DNA of 58,738 nt from JAGXFP01 sp046484585 (lineage in GTDB: Bacteria; Desulfobacterota; Desulfobulbia; Desulfobulbales; JAGXFP01), in contig JAWOIQ010000113.1 in NCBI GenBank assembly GCA_046484585.1, forward strand, positions 1 to 58,738. Reading direction: 5' to 3'. The stretch's first letter is position 1. The number at the start of each line of letters is the position of its first letter. A program made the translations under genes and the position numbers. This document shows positions 58,184-58,738 of this stretch, one piece after another. The notes under the pieces are model-generated. The model ran no database searches. It was given only the letters and a program-made list of their open reading frames with translations, and was not told the origin of the DNA.

Positions 58184-58738
58184 ATGGATATCCATGCTGA
58201 AAGGATACTGATCCTGGATTTCGGCTCCCAGTACAGCCAGCTGATTGCCCGGCGGGTTCGCGAGGCCGGTGTTTATTGTGAAATATTTCCCTGGGATCTG
58301 GCGGCTGAGGATATTCGTGAATTCGCCCCCAGCGGAGTTATCCTGTCCGGCGGGCCGCAATCGGCGCACGAGAAGGCCACTGCCAGGCCCGCCGATATCG
58401 TCTTTACCCTCGGGGCGCCGGTCCTGGGGATCTGCTACGGCATGCAGACCATGGCGGCCCAGCTCGGCGGCGAGGTCGAGACGGCCGCGCACCGGGAGTA
58501 TGGCTATGCCCAGGTCAGGGTCCGCCACCATTCCAAATTGCTCCGGGACATCGAGGACCATGCCGGGCCGAAGGGTTTCGGCCTGCTCGATGTCTGGATG
58601 AGCCACGGCGACCGGGTTGAAAGGCTGCCGCCCGGCTTTACGGCGATCTGCGAAACCGATAACGCCCCTCTGGCCGGCATGGCCGATGAAAGCCGGAACT
58701 TCTACGGCCTGCAGTTTCATCCCGAGGTGACCCATACC
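58184..58738 (+). CDS. guaA: GMP synthase (glutamine-hydrolysing), 3' end outside window
   Basis: 185 codons from ATG 58184 to the window edge: the class I glutamine amidotransferase domain. MDIHAERILILDFGSQYSQLIARRVREAGVYCEI, SGVILSGGPQSAHE, nucleophile cysteine in VLGICYGMQTMAAQLGG, and the histidine/glutamate end of the triad in YGLQFHPEVTHT. The ATP pyrophosphatase and dimerisation domains lie beyond the window. AAGGAATAACC precedes the ATG. Confidence 0.96.
   Translation, partial: MDIHAERILILDFGSQYSQLIARRVREAGVYCEIFPWDLAAEDIREFAPSGVILSGGPQSAHEKATARPADIVFTLGAPVLGICYGMQTMAAQLGGEVETAAHREYGYAQVRVRHHSKLLRDIEDHAGPKGFGLLDVWMSHGDRVERLPPGFTAICETDNAPLAGMADESRNFYGLQFHPEVTHT

Overview
The window is about 57% G+C by eye, densely coded, and carries no transposase, integrase, tRNA, rRNA or CRISPR array that I can see. 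The gene set suggests a Gram-negative anaerobe of the Desulfobacterota, perhaps near Desulfobulbales. It combines a corrinoid activator (RACo) and a methyltetrahydrofolate methyltransferase of the Wood-Ljungdahl pathway, an NrfJ-like lipoprotein, a heptose adenylyltransferase for lipopolysaccharide, a class II DAHP synthase and long-form PstC/PstA permeases. The placement is inference from gene content, not from a phylogenetic marker.

Layout. 1-9.7 kb holds housekeeping genes on the + strand: clpA (5' end cut), an NrfJ-like lipoprotein, a PanE-type reductase, metK, an AI-2E family exporter, a tRNA-dihydrouridine synthase, a cyclic-nucleotide-binding protein and lgt. 9.9-16 kb holds a two-unit M16 peptidase, rpe, a DksA-like protein, an unknown gene, and a minus-strand fusion of a nitrilase-type amidohydrolase with the heptose-1-phosphate adenylyltransferase domain. 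16-16.9 kb is a non-coding block of palindromic repeats. 16.9-22.2 kb holds RACo, AcsE, a lone HsdR N-terminal-like protein and class II DAHP synthase. 22.5-31.6 kb is mixed: a TauE/SafE permease, a ZraP-like periplasmic protein divergent from a ZIP transporter, an MBL-fold lipoprotein, a radical SAM-methyltransferase fusion, a GYF-GYF-RDD membrane protein, mutM and a TfpX/TfpZ-like protein.

31.8-40.6 kb is a complete phosphate regulon: phoR-phoU on the minus strand, divergent from pstC-pstA-pstS-pstB-phoB. Between them lie three TTAAC repeats exactly 11 bp apart, which I read as a PhoB-binding Pho box. 40.7-43.8 kb encodes a predicted outer-membrane protein joining a zinc peptidase, a beta-propeller and a beta-barrel. 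44-49.8 kb (minus strand) holds small membrane proteins, a pcnB-bioB-bioF operon with overlapping genes, and a nitronate monooxygenase-like enzyme. 50.3-58.7 kb returns to core genes: Nudix hydrolase, REC-GGDEF protein, rpsA, sppA, an IHF/HU protein, YciO/YrdC, Ppx/GppA, guaB and the start of guaA.

The most notable feature outside the genes is a set of short dispersed repeats that recur in most of the longer gaps. The main family is an element of about 116 bp, present twice almost complete (13456-13571 minus, 37363-37478 plus), with partial or tandem cores at 16289-16404 and 20729-20776 and a diverged copy inside the signal-peptide region of pstS. Copies of its hairpin differ by paired, compensating substitutions. 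One end of the element (CCTGAATCCGTGA) recurs alone at six or more other places, flanks the AI-2E gene as a direct repeat, and in inverse orientation sits just upstream of several start codons, where it can supply Shine-Dalgarno bases. The strongest candidates for something new are this repeat family and its invasion of pstS, the nitrilase-heptose adenylyltransferase fusion, the radical SAM-ArsM-like fusion, and the peptidase-propeller-barrel protein.
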